Positions 23,577 to 32,734 of a stretch of DNA of 59,952 nucleotides are shown here, one piece after another. How positions within the stretch are numbered: the first letter of the stretch is position 1; every line of letters starts with the position of its first letter. Location of the stretch: the NCBI RefSeq assembly GCF_900546705.1, contig NZ_URDP01000007.1:1-59952 (forward strand), given 5' to 3'. This DNA is from an uncultured Oscillibacter sp. (GTDB lineage Bacteria > Bacillota > Clostridia > Oscillospirales > Oscillospiraceae). The position numbers and the translations under genes are program-made. Under the pieces are notes generated by a model. The model was not told where the DNA came from and ran no database searches. It saw nothing but the letters and a program-made list of their open reading frames with translations.

Positions 23577-24615
23577 TGGGAATCTCCCCTTTCCTTGCTT
23601 CCTCCATGGCCTTGCGCCGGAGCTGGCCGCAGGATGCGTCGATATCTCCGCCCAGACTCCGCCGCACGGTGGCAGTGAGTCCGTGGGACTCCAGGCGCTT
23701 CTGGAAGGCTGCAATGCGCCTGGAGGGCTTGAACGGGCTTTCCACCACGTCATTGAGGGGAATCAGATTCACATGGCCCGGCATGCCCTTGAGGCGCTTG
23801 GCAATCAGATCGGCCTGCCAGTCGTGGTCGTTGACTCCGTCGATCATGGCGTATTCAAACGAGATGCGCCGGCCGGTTTTTCGGAAATACTCATGACAGG
23901 CGGCAAACAGCTCGTCCACGGGATAGGCCCGGTTGACGGGCATGATCCGGGAACGGGTCTCATCGTCCGGTGCGTGCAAAGAGACAGAGAGCGTCAGTTG
24001 AAGGCCCAGGTCTCCCAGAAGGCGGATGCCGGGAATTACTCCGCAGGTGGAAAGCGAAATATGGCGCATGCCGATATTCATGCCGTCCGGGTGGTTTACC
24101 AGCTCCAGAAACTTGCGCACGGTATCAAAGTTGTCCATGGGCTCTCCGATACCCATCAGAACGATGTTGGAGATCTCCAGACCGGAATCAAGCTGGGTGA
24201 AGAGAACCTGATCCAGCATCTCAGCCGGGGTCAGGTCTCGTACCTTTCCGGCAATGGTGGAGGCGCAGAAGGCGCAGCCCATACGGCAGCCCACCTGGGA
24301 GGAGATGCACACCGTGTTCCCGTGGTGGTAGCGCATCAAAACGGACTCGATGCAGTTTCCGTCTGCCAGCTCCCAAAGATATTTCATGGTTCCGTCCAGA
24401 CGGGAAACCTGTTTGCGGGCCACTTTGGGCGGGGTCAAAAGGCAGCTTCCCGCCAGCTGATCCCGGAGGGATTTTGGCAGGTTGGTCATCTCATCGAAGG
24501 AGCGGGCCCCCTTGTGCAGCCAGGTAAATACCTGCTTTGCCCGATAGGCCGGTTGACCTATGGACTGAAGGAAATCACCCATCTCCTGCAAAGACATGGA
24601 TTTTATGTCGATCAT
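23551..24615 (-). CDS. rlmN: 23S rRNA (adenine2503-C2)-methyltransferase RlmN
   Basis: 354-residue radical-SAM methylase acting on A2503 of 23S rRNA and on some tRNAs. The iron-sulfur motif is Cys110, Cys114, Cys117 (GCRMGCAFCAS); GIGEPMDN binds SAM; the resolving Cys329 lies in DASCGQLRRK. Length and motif order are standard. It sits in the rsmB-rlmN-prpC order common in Firmicutes, with a nine-base gap from rsmB and overlap with prpC. Confidence 0.97.
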   Translation of the reverse strand: MIDIKSMSLQEMGDFLQSIGQPAYRAKQVFTWLHKGARSFDEMTNLPKSLRDQLAGSCLLTPPKVARKQVSRLDGTMKYLWELADGNCIESVLMRYHHGNTVCISSQVGCRMGCAFCASTIAGKVRDLTPAEMLDQVLFTQLDSGLEISNIVLMGIGEPMDNFDTVRKFLELVNHPDGMNIGMRHISLSTCGVIPGIRLLGDLGLQLTLSVSLHAPDDETRSRIMPVNRAYPVDELFAACHEYFRKTGRRISFEYAMIDGVNDHDWQADLIAKRLKGMPGHVNLIPLNDVVESPFKPSRRIAAFQKRLESHGLTATVRRSLGGDIDASCGQLRRKAMEEARKGEIPNDGSMEHE

Positions 24616-24624
24616 ATGGACCTC

Positions 24625-25953
24625 TCAAGAATGCCGCCGCATGCGGCAGATGTAAAAGCCGTCGGTTCCGTGGCGCTGGGGCCAGAGGGTAATCTGGCCC
24701 TCCTCCACAGTGCCCACCGGCTGTGGCAAAGGCAGAGCTTCCCGGGAAAAATCCGGGTGTTCCGCCAGGAAAGCGTCGGTGATCTGCTGGTTCTCCTCCG
24801 GCAAAATGGTACAGGTGGAGTACACCAGCAGCCCGCCCGGACGCACATAGCGGCAGGTGTTTTCCAGCAGGGCACTTTGAATAACCGGCAGCGCAAACAG
24901 ATCGTCCGCCTTTTTGTAGCGCACGTCCGGCTTCTTCCGGATGATACCCAGACCGGAGCAGGGGGCGTCCACCAGCACCGTGTCAAAACCATTCTCCCAC
25001 TCCGGCTTGAACCGCCGGCCGTCCATGGCGGCGGTCTTCAGGCAGGAGATTCCCAGCCGGGCGGCACCATCCCGGATCCGGGAGAGCTTGCTCTCATGGA
25101 GATCACAGGAGACAATGGTGCCCACATCTCCCATGGCCATAGCTGCGGAAAAAGACTTTCCCCCGGGGGCGGCGCATACATCCAGCACCCGCTGACCGGG
25201 CAGAACCTGCGCAGTCGGTGCCACGAGACTGGCTGCCGGGTCCTGAACCAGGAAGCGTCCTTCGGTGAAGGCCGGCAGCGCGGAGAGATCTCCCGTACCG
25301 GAGAGCTCCAGGCAGCCGGGCACCCAGGGATGCTCCCGAACCGACACGCCGGATGCTTCCAGTTCCTGCCGGAGCTGCGCTGCGGTGGTTTTCAGGGTGT
25401 TGACCTGGACGGTCATGGGGGCTACGGAGTTATTGATGCGCAGATACTGCTCTGTCTCCTCTTCCCCAAGCACCGGCAGCAGCCGCTTGACCAGCCACCG
25501 GGGATGGCTGTAGCGGATGGAGAGGGCCCGAAGGGGGTCTTTGTCCGGAATGGCAGGAAGGTCGTGCTTGTGTTGGGAGATCTTCCGCAGCACGGCATTT
25601 ACCAGCCCCGCGGCAGAGCCCCGCTTGAATATGCGGGCCAGCTCCACCGACTGATTCACCGCCGCATAGTCCGGGACCTTGTCCAGATAGAGAATCTGGT
25701 AGGCGCCCAGCCGCAGGATTTCCAGCAGCGGCGGCTGTAAGTGCTCTGTTCGCTGGGTACAGTAGGCACCCAGATAGTAGTCCAGCAGCAGCTGATTTTG
25801 CAGCACGCCGTAGACCATGCGGCTGCACAGCGCGGCGTCCGCGCCGGAAAGACCGTCCCGGTGCAGCTGGGCCTTCAGCGCGGCATCTGCCCACGCGCCA
25901 TTGGTGCGGCAGCTGATCAGGACGCGCAGAGCGGTTTCACGGGCGTTGCTCAT
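24625..25953 (-). CDS. rsmB: 16S rRNA (cytosine967-C5)-methyltransferase RsmB
   Basis: 442 residues. An N-terminal NusB-like domain (about 1-140) is followed by the SAM-dependent methylase: VLDVCAAPGGKSF, catalytic motif VDAPCSGLG, and the second Cys motif VYSTCTILPEEN. ATG 25953 overlaps the stop of the upstream metalloprotease gene by four bases and has GGGAGGT upstream; the longer frame to 26103 lies inside that gene and is not needed. Confidence 0.96.
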   Translation of the reverse strand: MSNARETALRVLISCRTNGAWADAALKAQLHRDGLSGADAALCSRMVYGVLQNQLLLDYYLGAYCTQRTEHLQPPLLEILRLGAYQILYLDKVPDYAAVNQSVELARIFKRGSAAGLVNAVLRKISQHKHDLPAIPDKDPLRALSIRYSHPRWLVKRLLPVLGEEETEQYLRINNSVAPMTVQVNTLKTTAAQLRQELEASGVSVREHPWVPGCLELSGTGDLSALPAFTEGRFLVQDPAASLVAPTAQVLPGQRVLDVCAAPGGKSFSAAMAMGDVGTIVSCDLHESKLSRIRDGAARLGISCLKTAAMDGRRFKPEWENGFDTVLVDAPCSGLGIIRKKPDVRYKKADDLFALPVIQSALLENTCRYVRPGGLLVYSTCTILPEENQQITDAFLAEHPDFSREALPLPQPVGTVEEGQITLWPQRHGTDGFYICRMRRHS

Positions 25954-26705
25954 CGGCGTCCACCTCCCTGTTCCCGGTTGTTCCGCCCGGCAAAAATGAG
26001 GAGGAAACGCAATAGCTGCAGGGCCGACATCAAAAGCGCCGCCACATAGGTCATGGCAGCCGCCCGCAATACCCGGCGGGCACCAACCAACTCGTCGTCC
26101 CACAGGATCGCCTGGGACTCCAGGGTCTCCAGCGCCCGGTGAGAGGCGTTGAACTCCACGGGGAGCGTCACCAGCTGGAAGAAAGTCGTCAGGGAGAAGA
26201 GCACGATGCCGGCAAGGAACAGCGCCTGGCTGTACAGCAGCAGGCCGATGAACAGCAGCAAAAATGAGAGTCTGGAGCCCAGCTGCGTGGCAGGCAGGAT
26301 TGCCGTCCGCAGGCGCACCGGGCCATAGCCCTCCGCATACTGCACCGCATGCCCGGCCTCGTGGGCCGCCACACCTACCGCTGCGATGGTGGGAGCACCG
26401 TACACGGATTCAGAGAGATAGATGGTATTGTCCCGGGGATCGTAATGATCTGTCAGCTGTCCCCGGGTCATGCGCACAGGCACATCATAGACGCCGTGGG
26501 CCCGCAGTACCGCCTCCGCCGCCTGGGCGCCGGTCAAATGCCGGCGGTTGTTGACGGCGCTGTAACGCCGGAAGTTGCCGCTGACCTGAAACTGGGCCCA
26601 CAGGGAGAGCGCAAGAATGGGGATCAGCAGCAGAAAATAGATATTGTTGGCGAGAAAGTCGCTGTAGCTGTGATAGCCGTATCCGTAACCGAAATAATAG
26701 GGCAT
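25950..26705 (-). CDS. YugP-like zinc metallopeptidase (membrane)
   Basis: 251-residue membrane protein of the neutral zinc metallopeptidase (YugP) family. A Tyr/Gly-rich N-terminus (MPYYFGYGYGYHSYSDF) leads to a TM helix (about 25-38), a catalytic domain with HEAGH (VAAHEAGHAVQYAEGY), and two or three more helices. Its role is unclear; homologues occur near fmt and rsmB in Clostridia. ATG 26705 has GTGAGG six bases upstream. It is coupled to rsmB by an ATGA overlap. Confidence 0.88.
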   Translation of the reverse strand: MPYYFGYGYGYHSYSDFLANNIYFLLLIPILALSLWAQFQVSGNFRRYSAVNNRRHLTGAQAAEAVLRAHGVYDVPVRMTRGQLTDHYDPRDNTIYLSESVYGAPTIAAVGVAAHEAGHAVQYAEGYGPVRLRTAILPATQLGSRLSFLLLFIGLLLYSQALFLAGIVLFSLTTFFQLVTLPVEFNASHRALETLESQAILWDDELVGARRVLRAAAMTYVAALLMSALQLLRFLLIFAGRNNREQGGGRR

Positions 26706-26754
26706 AGAAAACCTCACACGTTAAAATTCGCGGAATGTTCGTGAAATCCCGGAT

Positions 26755-27669
26755 TTACACGTTCATCGGGTGGCCCAGCAGATAGGCCGCGGCCGCCATG
26801 CGCTTGCCGCCCTCGGCCTGCAGCTCAGTGACAAACAAACTGCTGCCGCCTCCGCAGGCGACTTCAATTCCCTGCTTTCCGGCGGAGAGGATGGTACCGG
26901 GTGCCTTTTCCGTGGAACGGCCGGGAGCGGTTTTATAGATTTTGAACCGCTGCCCCGCCAGCTCTGCCGTGGCACAAGGCCAGGGAATGAGGCCGCGCAC
27001 CTGGCAGGAGATGGCCCGGGCCGGGCGGCTCCAGTCGATGGGAGACATCTCCCGGGACAGCATGGATGCATAGCTTTGCAGGCGCTCATCCTGAGGAGTG
27101 CGGGAAGCGGTGCCATCCGCCAGGGCGCGCACGGCCTCTGAAAGGGCACCGGCGCCCAGTTCCGCCAGACGGCCGGTCAGGGAGAGGGCGTCCTCGTCCT
27201 CTCCGATGGGGGTGGACACCTGCAAGATCACATCTCCCGCGTCCAGCTCCTTGGCCATATACATGATGGACACGCCCGTCTCCGTTTCCCCGTCCAGAAT
27301 GGCCCAGTTGATGGGGGCGGCGCCCCGGTACTTGGGTAGCAGAGACGAGTGGACGTTGATGGCGCCGTAGGGCGGAAACGCCAGCATCTCCTCCGGCAGG
27401 ATCTTTCCGTAAGCGGCCACCACGATCAGTTCCGGCGCCAGCTCCCGGATGATGTCCATGGCCTCCCCGTCCCGCATTTTCAGCGGCTGATAGACAGGCA
27501 GCCCCTGGGAGAGCGCGTATTCCTTCACCGGGGAGAACGCCAGCTTGTGTCCGCGGTTTTTGGGTTTGTCCGGCTGGGTGAACACGCCGCATACGTCGTG
27601 TCCGTCCTCCACCAGGCGCCGCAGAGAGGCCACCGCAAACTCCGGTGTCCCCATAAACAAGATCCGCAT
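26755..27669 (-). CDS. fmt: Methionyl-tRNA formyltransferase
   Basis: 304-residue enzyme that formylates initiator Met-tRNA with 10-formyl-THF. Key signatures: MRILFMGTPEFAVASLRRL, the folate/active-site motif INVHSSLLPKYRGAAPINWA (Asn, His) and the distal Asp in ELDAGDVIL. The C-terminal tRNA-binding OB domain is complete. It follows def by five bases, the usual partner, since peptide deformylase removes this formyl group. Confidence 0.97.
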   Translation of the reverse strand: MRILFMGTPEFAVASLRRLVEDGHDVCGVFTQPDKPKNRGHKLAFSPVKEYALSQGLPVYQPLKMRDGEAMDIIRELAPELIVVAAYGKILPEEMLAFPPYGAINVHSSLLPKYRGAAPINWAILDGETETGVSIMYMAKELDAGDVILQVSTPIGEDEDALSLTGRLAELGAGALSEAVRALADGTASRTPQDERLQSYASMLSREMSPIDWSRPARAISCQVRGLIPWPCATAELAGQRFKIYKTAPGRSTEKAPGTILSAGKQGIEVACGGGSSLFVTELQAEGGKRMAAAAYLLGHPMNV

Positions 27670-27674
27670 GGGTC

Positions 27675-28190
27675 TTACTCCTCCTTTTGCTGACGCTGGG
27701 CCTCTTCCTGATCCAGGTATTCCTGCAGCTCCTCGTCGGTGAGGAAGTGATCAATGTGCTCAGTGTAAAGGTGGCCGTCCAGATGTTCGATCTCATGGCA
27801 GAAAGCCCGGGCGGTCAGCTCCTCACCCTCCACCTCGAACCAGTTGCCGTCCCGGTCCTGTGCACGGACCCGCACCCGTTCCGGACGGGTGACGATGCCC
27901 CATTTTCCGGGCACACTGAGGCAGCCCTCCAGACCTGTCTGCTCACCGCTCTGAGCAATGATCTCCGGGTTTACCAGTTCCAGGTATTCCTCGCTGTCCT
28001 CATCCATGACCACGCACACCCGGCGCAGCACACCCACCTGGGGGGCAGCAAGGCCGGCGCCGTTGGCGTCTGCCAGCGTTTCCACCAGGTCGTCCAGCAG
28101 CTCATGGAGCCGTTTGTTGAATTCCGTGACAGGGCGGCAAACCTTGTTCAGGCAGGGATCACCCTGCTCCACAATTTTACGCAAAGCCAT
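27675..28190 (-). CDS. def: Peptide deformylase
   Basis: 171-residue iron/zinc hydrolase that removes formyl groups from new proteins. The three active-site motifs are present: GAGLAAPQ (44-51), EGCLS (88-92, metal Cys90) and HEIEH (132-136, metal His132/His136 and catalytic Glu133). It lies between priA and fmt as in Bacillus. Confidence 0.97.
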   Translation of the reverse strand: MALRKIVEQGDPCLNKVCRPVTEFNKRLHELLDDLVETLADANGAGLAAPQVGVLRRVCVVMDEDSEEYLELVNPEIIAQSGEQTGLEGCLSVPGKWGIVTRPERVRVRAQDRDGNWFEVEGEELTARAFCHEIEHLDGHLYTEHIDHFLTDEELQEYLDQEEAQRQQKEE

Positions 28191-28212
28191 CGTTTTTTAT
28201 CCTTTCCGACTG

Positions 28213-30645
28213 CTATTCCGTGAGATTGCAGTCCACAAAAATATTCACGCCGCGGTTTGCGCGGTCATTGGAAAACGTTTTGAGAAGCCAGCTGATCCGG
28301 TCCCGGGTGGGCTTGTTGTTGCGGCCGACCAAAAGTAGCTGGTAGCGAAAGCGGTTGTTGAGCTTGAGCACCGGTGCCGGTGCCGGGCCCAGGACCTCCT
28401 GGTCCGGGAACAGCTTCCGGAGCAGGTCTCTGGCGGACGCAGCGCTGCGCAGCACGGCGCCTTCATCGGTTCCGGAGGCGGTAAAGGAAAAGAGATCTGC
28501 AAAGGGCGGGCAGCACCGCAGCTTCCGCAGCCGGATTTCCTGGCGATAAAAGCCTTCATAGTCCTGGGCGGCGGCGCACCGGATTACGTCGTTGTCCGGT
28601 GTGTAGGTCTGGATGACCGCGCGCCCGGTCCGGTCGCCCCGCCCTGCCCGGCCCACCACCTGGGTCAGCAGGTTGAATGTGCGTTCGGCGGCACGGTAGT
28701 TGTCTACGTACAAAGAAAGGTCCGCGGACAAAACACCTACCAGAGTTACGCTTTCGAAGTCCAGCCCCTTGGCGACCATCTGAGTGCCAAGCAAAATGGG
28801 AATTTTCTCCGACTCGAACCGAGAAAGCAGAGCTGCGTGTCCTCCGGCAGCGGTATCGGCATCCATGCGGAGGATTTCCGTCCCGGGAAAGAGCGCATGC
28901 AGTTCCTCTTCCACCTTTTGGGTGCCGCAGCCCACATGCTTCATCCTGCCGCCGCACTCGGGGCAGGTCTCCCGGGCAGGCTGGGAGTGACCGCAGTAGT
29001 GACACATAAGTCGCCCATTGGCGGAGTGATAAGTCAGTGCCACGCTGCACCGGGGGCACTGGGGCACATAGCCGCACTCTCCGCAAAGGAGCATCCGGCT
29101 GTTGCCCCGCCGGTTCAAAAAGAGAATGCTCTGCTCCCCACGCCGAAGGTTCTCCTCCAGCTCATGACGGAGCAAACCGCCGATCACGCCGGAGTTCCCG
29201 GCACGCACCTCCTGCCGCAGATCTGCGATCGTCACCTGGGGCAGTGCCCGGGCGTTGTAGCGCTGGCGCAGACGAAAGAGATGGTAGGTGCCGTTTTCCG
29301 CTGCCCAGGCGCTCTCCACCGACGGTGTGGCGGACCCAAGCACCATCGTGGCGCCGAAGCGGGCACACAGGAATTTGGCTACGTCACGGGTGTGGTAACG
29401 AGGCGGGTTTTCCGACTGGTAGCTGCCCTCCTGCTCTTCGTCCAATACAATGAGTCCCAGATTTTTCACCGGGGCAAACACCGCCGAACGGGTTCCCAGC
29501 ACCACCCGCACCTCTCCCCGCCGGATACGCTTCCATTGGTCATAGCGTTCCGACATACGCAGAGAGCTGTGAAGCATTGCCACTTCACTGCCGAAGTATG
29601 CAGTGAATTTCCGCATCATCTGAGGGGTCAGAACGATCTCCGGGACCAGTACAATGGCGCTTTTCCCCATGGCCAGAACTTCTTGCACCAGACGCAGATA
29701 GATCTGGGTCTTTCCACTGCCTGTGACGCCATACAGCAGCGCCGCCTCCGCCTGTTTGCTCTCCAGCAGGGAGAGAATCCCGGCAAAAGCCCGCTGCTGT
29801 TCCTGGTTGAAGATGATCTTTGGGCCCGGGGAAACAACTTCCTCTCGGGGAACGCGGAGCTCCTCCTCCTGGGAAAGAGAAATCAGTCCGGCTTTTTCCA
29901 TGGCGCGCAGTGTGCGCATGGAGGCGCCGGTATAGTAGCATACGTCGGCAGCGGAGCTCTTCCCGGCGGAGGCGAGCAGCTGCACCACCGCATACCGGAT
30001 CGGGGCGCTGGTACGCCGACGCTCTGTCAGGGCAATGGCATCTTCGGCACTGACTGCCAATTCCGCCACAGCCCGGGTCTTGTCGCCGATGTGCCGTTTG
30101 GCTGCGGCATCCCGGGAGACAACGCCAGCCTTTTCCATGGCGCGCAGCGCGGCAGCGTCGCCGCCCTCTCCCTCCAGAACTTCCCTGGAGGCGGTGCCTC
30201 CGTGGGCAGTGAGCAGATCAATGAGGCGGTCCGCGCCCCGGATGGCGGCGCAGAGAGAACGGGCCTCATCTGGAGAGACAGACAGGGAAAACCGTTCCTG
30301 GAGACGGTACCACAGCCCGGCAGGAAGAATGGTCTTGACGGCTTCGAACATGGTACAAAAGTACCGCTGCCGCAGCCACAGCGCCAAGGCAATACCGTCG
30401 TGGTCCAGTACCGGAGTGTCGTCCAGCACGGAAGTAAGGGGCTTGAGCCCCCGGACCTTTTCCCCGCGGGATCTGGCCAAAATCACGCCCTCACTGGTAC
30501 GGTTTCCACGGCCGAAGGGCACGATAACCCGTACTCCGGGCAGTGCAGTGTCTGCCAGGTCTGAGGGGATCAGGTAGTCATAGGGCTTGTCAATGGAATA
30601 GGGCGCGGCGCTGACCGCTATTTTTGCGATTTCCGCGGTCTCCAT
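28213..30645 (-). CDS. priA: Primosomal replication-restart helicase PriA
   Basis: 810-residue helicase that reloads the replisome at stalled forks. N-terminal DNA-binding domain, then superfamily 2 helicase with Walker A GVTGSGKTQIY and DEEQEGSY (Walker B), a Cys-rich zinc region between helicase lobes (CGECG, CPRC, CHYCG, CPECGG), and lobe 2 with LLGTQMVAKGLDFESV and VVGRAGRGDRTG. It directly precedes def in transcription order; coaBC, which lies before priA in Bacillus, is absent. Confidence 0.97.
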   Translation of the reverse strand: METAEIAKIAVSAAPYSIDKPYDYLIPSDLADTALPGVRVIVPFGRGNRTSEGVILARSRGEKVRGLKPLTSVLDDTPVLDHDGIALALWLRQRYFCTMFEAVKTILPAGLWYRLQERFSLSVSPDEARSLCAAIRGADRLIDLLTAHGGTASREVLEGEGGDAAALRAMEKAGVVSRDAAAKRHIGDKTRAVAELAVSAEDAIALTERRRTSAPIRYAVVQLLASAGKSSAADVCYYTGASMRTLRAMEKAGLISLSQEEELRVPREEVVSPGPKIIFNQEQQRAFAGILSLLESKQAEAALLYGVTGSGKTQIYLRLVQEVLAMGKSAIVLVPEIVLTPQMMRKFTAYFGSEVAMLHSSLRMSERYDQWKRIRRGEVRVVLGTRSAVFAPVKNLGLIVLDEEQEGSYQSENPPRYHTRDVAKFLCARFGATMVLGSATPSVESAWAAENGTYHLFRLRQRYNARALPQVTIADLRQEVRAGNSGVIGGLLRHELEENLRRGEQSILFLNRRGNSRMLLCGECGYVPQCPRCSVALTYHSANGRLMCHYCGHSQPARETCPECGGRMKHVGCGTQKVEEELHALFPGTEILRMDADTAAGGHAALLSRFESEKIPILLGTQMVAKGLDFESVTLVGVLSADLSLYVDNYRAAERTFNLLTQVVGRAGRGDRTGRAVIQTYTPDNDVIRCAAAQDYEGFYRQEIRLRKLRCCPPFADLFSFTASGTDEGAVLRSAASARDLLRKLFPDQEVLGPAPAPVLKLNNRFRYQLLLVGRNNKPTRDRISWLLKTFSNDRANRGVNIFVDCNLTE

Positions 30646-30665
30646 GCCTCGCCCTCCCCTCTTTT

Positions 30666-30884
30666 TTATTGGTCTTCTTCGATGGTCAGATCCATATGGC
30701 TGGCGTCCAGCTTGCCTTCAGCCACTTCGTTGATGGCCATGGTGACGGGTTTTTCCGTCAGATGTTCACCGGTCTCCTCGGCGTCTTCGGCAATCTGGCG
30801 GGCCCGACGGGCCACCACGTTGACCAGCATGTAGCGGTTGGGAATGTAGCTGGTGAGTTTGTTCATTGCGGGATACAGCATCAT
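30666..30884 (-). CDS. rpoZ: DNA-directed RNA polymerase omega subunit
   Basis: 72-residue RpoZ that helps assemble the beta-prime subunit. The conserved start MLYPAMNKLTSYIPNRYMLV, then ARRARQIAEDAE and KPVTMAINEVAEGKL identify it. It lies between gmk and priA in the usual order. Confidence 0.93.
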   Translation of the reverse strand: MMLYPAMNKLTSYIPNRYMLVNVVARRARQIAEDAEETGEHLTEKPVTMAINEVAEGKLDASHMDLTIEEDQ

Positions 30885-30950
30885 AATAATCTACTTCCAT
30901 TCTGCCGGATTTCGGCTGATTTTTTTGTCATTTTTTCAGGAGCGGCGCCT

Positions 30951-31547
30951 TTATTTTCCACTGATGATCTCCATGCGCTCCTTCGGCTTGCAGTGCTCGG
31001 CGGTCATAATGGCGTTGAGTTCAGAGACGGCATTGTCCACGCTGTCGTTGATGACGAAGTAGTCATAGGTGTGGGCAGTCTGGAACTCTACCTTGGCACG
31101 AAGCAGCCGCTTCTGGATTTTTTCCGGGCTGTCTGTTCCGCGCTCGGTCAGCCGCCGCTCCAGCTCAGCCCAGCTGGGCGGAGCGATGAAGATGCGCACG
31201 GCGTCGGGGCGCTTGCTGGTGACCTGGATGGCACCCTGCACCTCAATATCCAGAATCACATCCTTGCCCTGATTCATGGCGTCATCCACGTAGCGCTTGG
31301 GCGTTCCGTAGAAGTTGCCTACGTATTCTGCGTACTCCAAAAATTCATCCTGGGCGATCCGGGCGCGGAATGTGTCCACATCCATAAAATGATAGTGGAC
31401 GCCGTCGACCTCACCGGGGCGCGGGTCTCTGGTGGTGGCGGAGACGGAAAAATAGACATTTTTCCGCCGCTCCATCAGTGCCTGAAGTACCGTGCTCTTT
31501 CCGACGCCGGACGGGCCGGAAACAATGAAAGTCTTTCCTTTTGTCAT
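30951..31547 (-). CDS. gmk: Guanylate kinase
   Basis: 198-residue GMP kinase. P-loop GPSGVGKST, GMP-binding segments SVSATTRDPRPGEVDGVHYHF and FLEYAEYVGNFYGTP, and DIEVQGAIQV are all standard. It follows remA by five bases, so the two are co-translated. Confidence 0.97.
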   Translation of the reverse strand: MTKGKTFIVSGPSGVGKSTVLQALMERRKNVYFSVSATTRDPRPGEVDGVHYHFMDVDTFRARIAQDEFLEYAEYVGNFYGTPKRYVDDAMNQGKDVILDIEVQGAIQVTSKRPDAVRIFIAPPSWAELERRLTERGTDSPEKIQKRLLRAKVEFQTAHTYDYFVINDSVDNAVSELNAIMTAEHCKPKERMEIISGK

Positions 31548-31552
31548 GGTGT

Positions 31553-31804
31553 TTAATCTTCCTCCTCCGAGTGCTGTTCCGCCCGGGCACCAAACCGCTC
31601 CGGCGGAAGCGCGGACAAGATCACATGGTCACTGTCCATGATGAAGATGGATGCGGTCTTGCGGCCGTAAGTCGCGTCGATCAGCATGCCCCGCTCCCGG
31701 CTCTCCTGCACCATCCGCTTGATGGGTGCCGAGTCCGGACTGACGATGGCCAGAAGCCGGTCCCGGGAAACCAGGCTGCCGAATCCGATATTGATCAGTT
31801 CCAT
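31553..31804 (-). CDS. remA: RemA family DNA-binding regulator (DUF370)
   Basis: 83 residues beginning MELINIGFGSLVSRDRLLAI, the DUF370/RemA signature, with SAPIKRMVQESRERG and the closing IFIMDSDHVILSAL. RemA is a ring-forming DNA-binding protein that activates matrix and osmoprotection genes in B. subtilis. It sits between yicC and gmk as in Bacillus; its targets here are unknown. Confidence 0.93.
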   Translation of the reverse strand: MELINIGFGSLVSRDRLLAIVSPDSAPIKRMVQESRERGMLIDATYGRKTASIFIMDSDHVILSALPPERFGARAEQHSEEED

Positions 31805-31808
31805 ATCC

Positions 31809-32690
31809 TCACTCGATGTTCTGAACCTGCTCGCGCATCTTTTCCACTTCGGCCTTCAACTGTACCACGATCTGCGCGATGGACACATCGTTGCACTTGG
31901 AGCCGATGGTATTGGACTCGCGGTTGACTTCCTGAATCAAAAAATCCATCTTCCGGCCCATGGGCTCATCCGCCCGCAGCATGGTGCGCAGCTGCGCCAC
32001 ATGGCTCCGCAGACGCACGGTCTCCTCGTCCACCGCCACCTTGTCGGCATAGATGGCTGCCTCGGTGAGGATCCGCTGGGGATCGATGGTGGTGCTCTGG
32101 AGTACCTCCTGCATCCGGGCGGTCAGCTTGGCGCGGTACTCGGCCACGGTCTCGGGAGAACGGGCCTCCACCTTTCCGGTGCATGCTTCAATGGTGTCCA
32201 GCCGGGAGGCAATGTCCTCCGCCAGCTTTTCGCCCTCTACGGCCCGCATGGTGTTGTAGGCCGCCAGCGCCTCGTCCAGCACGGTGCAAAGATCTTCACT
32301 GACTGTCTCCAAGTCCTCGTCGGCTTTAGTGACCGTCAGCACGTCAGGGAAGCGGGCCAGAACTTCCGGAGTAACTTGGTAGGCTTCCGGGCCGCACAGG
32401 CCGGACAACTCGTTCAATGCGGCAGCATATTGTGCTGCCAGCTCCCGGTTCACACTGACCTTAGCCACATCGGCGGCAGAGGCGTCCACAGTGATGAACA
32501 CGTCCACCTTTCCCCGGGAGACCGCCTTTTGCACATGGCTTTTGACGGCGTCCTCTGCAAATGCGTACATCCGGGGCATTTTTACGGTGCAGTCCAGGTA
32601 GCGGTTATTGACAGAGCGCACTTCCACGGTGATATCCCGCTTGTGCAGCTCCTGACGGGCCCGGCCATAGCCGGTCATACTCTTGATCAC
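31809..32690 (-). CDS. yicC: YicC-family endoribonuclease
   Basis: 293 residues starting MIKSMTGYGRA and ending in the typical helical domain (GRKMDFLIQEVNRESNTIGS), both diagnostic of YicC, a toroidal endoribonuclease involved in RNA turnover. GTG 32690 has AGAGGAAG upstream. It is the first gene of the long leftward cluster, with its own promoter overlapping the 3' end of the J-domain gene. Confidence 0.95.
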   Translation of the reverse strand: MIKSMTGYGRARQELHKRDITVEVRSVNNRYLDCTVKMPRMYAFAEDAVKSHVQKAVSRGKVDVFITVDASAADVAKVSVNRELAAQYAAALNELSGLCGPEAYQVTPEVLARFPDVLTVTKADEDLETVSEDLCTVLDEALAAYNTMRAVEGEKLAEDIASRLDTIEACTGKVEARSPETVAEYRAKLTARMQEVLQSTTIDPQRILTEAAIYADKVAVDEETVRLRSHVAQLRTMLRADEPMGRKMDFLIQEVNRESNTIGSKCNDVSIAQIVVQLKAEVEKMREQVQNIE

Positions 32691-32705
32691 GGTTACTTCC
32701 TCTCC

Positions 32706-32734
32706 ATTCTATCACATCTTGGCCCATTCGTCAG
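32706..32734 (-). promoter_or_regulatory. Putative promoter of the yicC-rsgA cluster
   Basis: Minus strand CTGACG (32729-32734), 17-base spacer, TAGAAT (32706-32711), 16 bases before the yicC GTG. Confidence 0.5.

Noticed and set aside
23533..25740. 735-codon plus-strand frame across rlmN and rsmB
   Set aside because: Spans two well-supported genes on the other strand and has no recognisable domain.
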